This document shows, piece by piece, positions 12,558-13,439 of a stretch of 13,439 nt of DNA (the stretch's first letter is position 1; each line of letters begins with the position of its first letter). The position numbers and the translations under genes are program-made. The notes under the pieces are model-generated. The model was not told where the DNA came from, did no database searches, and saw only the letters and a program-made list of their open reading frames with translations. Source of the stretch: Chloroflexota bacterium (lineage in GTDB: Bacteria > Chloroflexota > Anaerolineae > Anaerolineales > Villigracilaceae); NCBI GenBank assembly GCA_021796315.1, contig JAJYOH010000098.1, positions 1 through 13,439 of the forward strand. Direction: 5' to 3'.

Positions 12558-13439
12558 TCGTCTCTTCCTTTTCGACCTCATCCATGCTGCGGCCAACGAG
12601 ATCGACAAAGACATCTTCAAGAGTCGGCTCATGTTTATCGAGACGCGCGATCTTGATGTTGGACTCGGTCAGCTTGTTGATGACGCCGCCCAGCGCGGCA
12701 TCTTCCTGCAACATGAACTTCAATGCGTTCATTTCCTCGGACTGCGTGCGGGTCACCTTGCGGACGCCGGGGATTCCTTCCAGAGCGGATACCGTTAAAC
12801 CGTTCATCGCGCCGACGGTGATCTCGAACAATACATCGCGCTGCAACTTTTGTTTCAACGCGGACGGCGTATCGCAGGCCAGCACGCGTCCCCGATTGAT
12901 GATGGCGACCCGGTCACAAAGTTCATCTGCTTCGACCATGTAATGCGTGGTCAAAAGTAATGTGCGTGATTTATCCTGCTCCAGCCAGCCGCGGATTAAA
13001 TGGCGCACATCGCGTGATGCGCCCACGTCGAGTCCGAGGGTTGGCTCATCGAGAAACAAAACCTGTGGGTCGGTGAGAAATCCGCGTACGATGTTCATCT
13101 TCTGGCGCAGACCGGTTGAAAGATCGGACGATTTGGTGTGCATCCGGTCTTGTAATCCGACCATTTTTAACAACGCTTCGATTCTTTCGTTGGCTTCTTT
13201 TGACGGCAATCCGTAAAATTGCGAGAACATCCAAAGATTCTCGCGCACGGTCAGCAGACCGTAGCCCGAAGATTCTCCGCCAGAGACCATGTTGATCTGC
13301 GGGCGGACTTTGTGCGGCTCTCGCGCCACGTCAAAATCGGCAACGGCAGCCCGCCCCGAGGTCGGGGCCAGAAGCGTGGTCAGGATTTTGATCAGGGTGG
13401 TTTTGCCTGCGCCGTTCGGTCCGAGTAACCCGAAAAGCT
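12541..13439 (-). CDS. ABC transporter ATP-binding protein, N-terminus cut by window edge
   Basis: The frame is open from 13437 to the stop at 12541, with about 298 residues visible and only a few N-terminal residues missing. Walker A GPNGAGKTT lies at 13396-13422, the signature is DLSTGLRQKM (variant of LSGGQ, near 13096-13125), Walker B is VLFLDEP followed by the D-loop GLD, and the H-loop is in LLTTHYMVEADELCDRV. The C-terminal ~90 residues (LFEITVGAMNGL ... EPTLEDVFVDLVGRSMDE) are the regulatory tail of the drug-export (DrrA-like) ATPase class. It powers the two permeases encoded downstream. A small palindrome at 13354-13367 falls in the APTSG-RA segment without adding residues. Confidence 0.92.
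   Translation of the reverse strand, partial: LFGLLGPNGAGKTTLIKILTTLLAPTSGRAAVADFDVAREPHKVRPQINMVSGGESSGYGLLTVRENLWMFSQFYGLPSKEANERIEALLKMVGLQDRMHTKSSDLSTGLRQKMNIVRGFLTDPQVLFLDEPTLGLDVGASRDVRHLIRGWLEQDKSRTLLLTTHYMVEADELCDRVAIINRGRVLACDTPSALKQKLQRDVLFEITVGAMNGLTVSALEGIPGVRKVTRTQSEEMNALKFMLQEDAALGGVINKLTESNIKIARLDKHEPTLEDVFVDLVGRSMDEVEKEETNDNAN

Noticed and set aside
13354..13367. Palindrome CCCCGAGGTCGGGG as another in-frame repeat insertion, in the ABC ATPase
   Set aside because: The encoded PTSG-x-A segment has the normal length and sequence for this ATPase family, so nothing has been inserted.

Overview
The window looks like chromosomal DNA of a Chloroflexota bacterium, most likely an Anaerolineae-type lineage. 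The clues are a bacterial NurA / HAS-barrel / HerA gene set, a membrane TIR protein with Thr/Pro-rich surface linkers, a palindromic element coding for a DPSTNSGQ-like peptide inside a gene, and many short palindromic repeats of the kind that fill intergenic gaps in such genomes. This placement is an inference from family content and repeat style; there is no rRNA or other marker in the window. I found no tRNA, rRNA or CRISPR array.

Layout. (1) Positions 1-3728, minus strand: a DNA-end-processing operon transcribed nurA -> HAS-barrel gene -> [GxxExxY gene] -> herA, with herA running off the left edge. Both intercistronic gaps hold repeat DNA: a 148-bp inverted-repeat element between nurA and the HAS-barrel gene, and a 549-bp cassette with 31-bp imperfect terminal inverted repeats that carries the GxxExxY (PD-(D/E)XK-like) gene between the HAS-barrel gene and herA. 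(2) 3856-5602, plus strand: a SIMPL-domain lipoprotein, a strong hairpin, then a beta-hydroxyacid dehydrogenase with its own candidate -10 box and ribosome binding site. (3) 5603-5920: a gene-free stretch containing a nested inverted-repeat element. (4) 5921-6799, plus strand: a YitT-family membrane protein, converging on a long hairpin. (5) 6929-8708, minus strand: an EamA-family transporter and the GTPase Era, overlapping by 8 bp. (6) 8800-10068, plus strand: a one-gene unit encoding a cytoplasmic TIR domain, a charged linker, one transmembrane helix and a probable extracytoplasmic SH3-like domain. (7) 10141-13439, minus strand: an ABC-2 exporter (ATPase, permease, permease, with the ATPase cut by the right edge) followed by an O6-alkylguanine-DNA alkyltransferase gene with an in-frame palindromic repeat.

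How the genes work together. NurA nuclease and HerA translocase are known partners in DNA end resection, and the HAS-barrel protein is probably an accessory of that complex. The three exporter genes form one membrane complex. The TIR protein keeps the residue that aligns with the catalytic glutamate of NAD-consuming TIR domains; it looks like a membrane-spanning sensor/effector and is the least conventional gene here. The other recurring theme is palindromic repeats placed in nearly every gap without breaking genes, in one case inside a coding sequence in frame.
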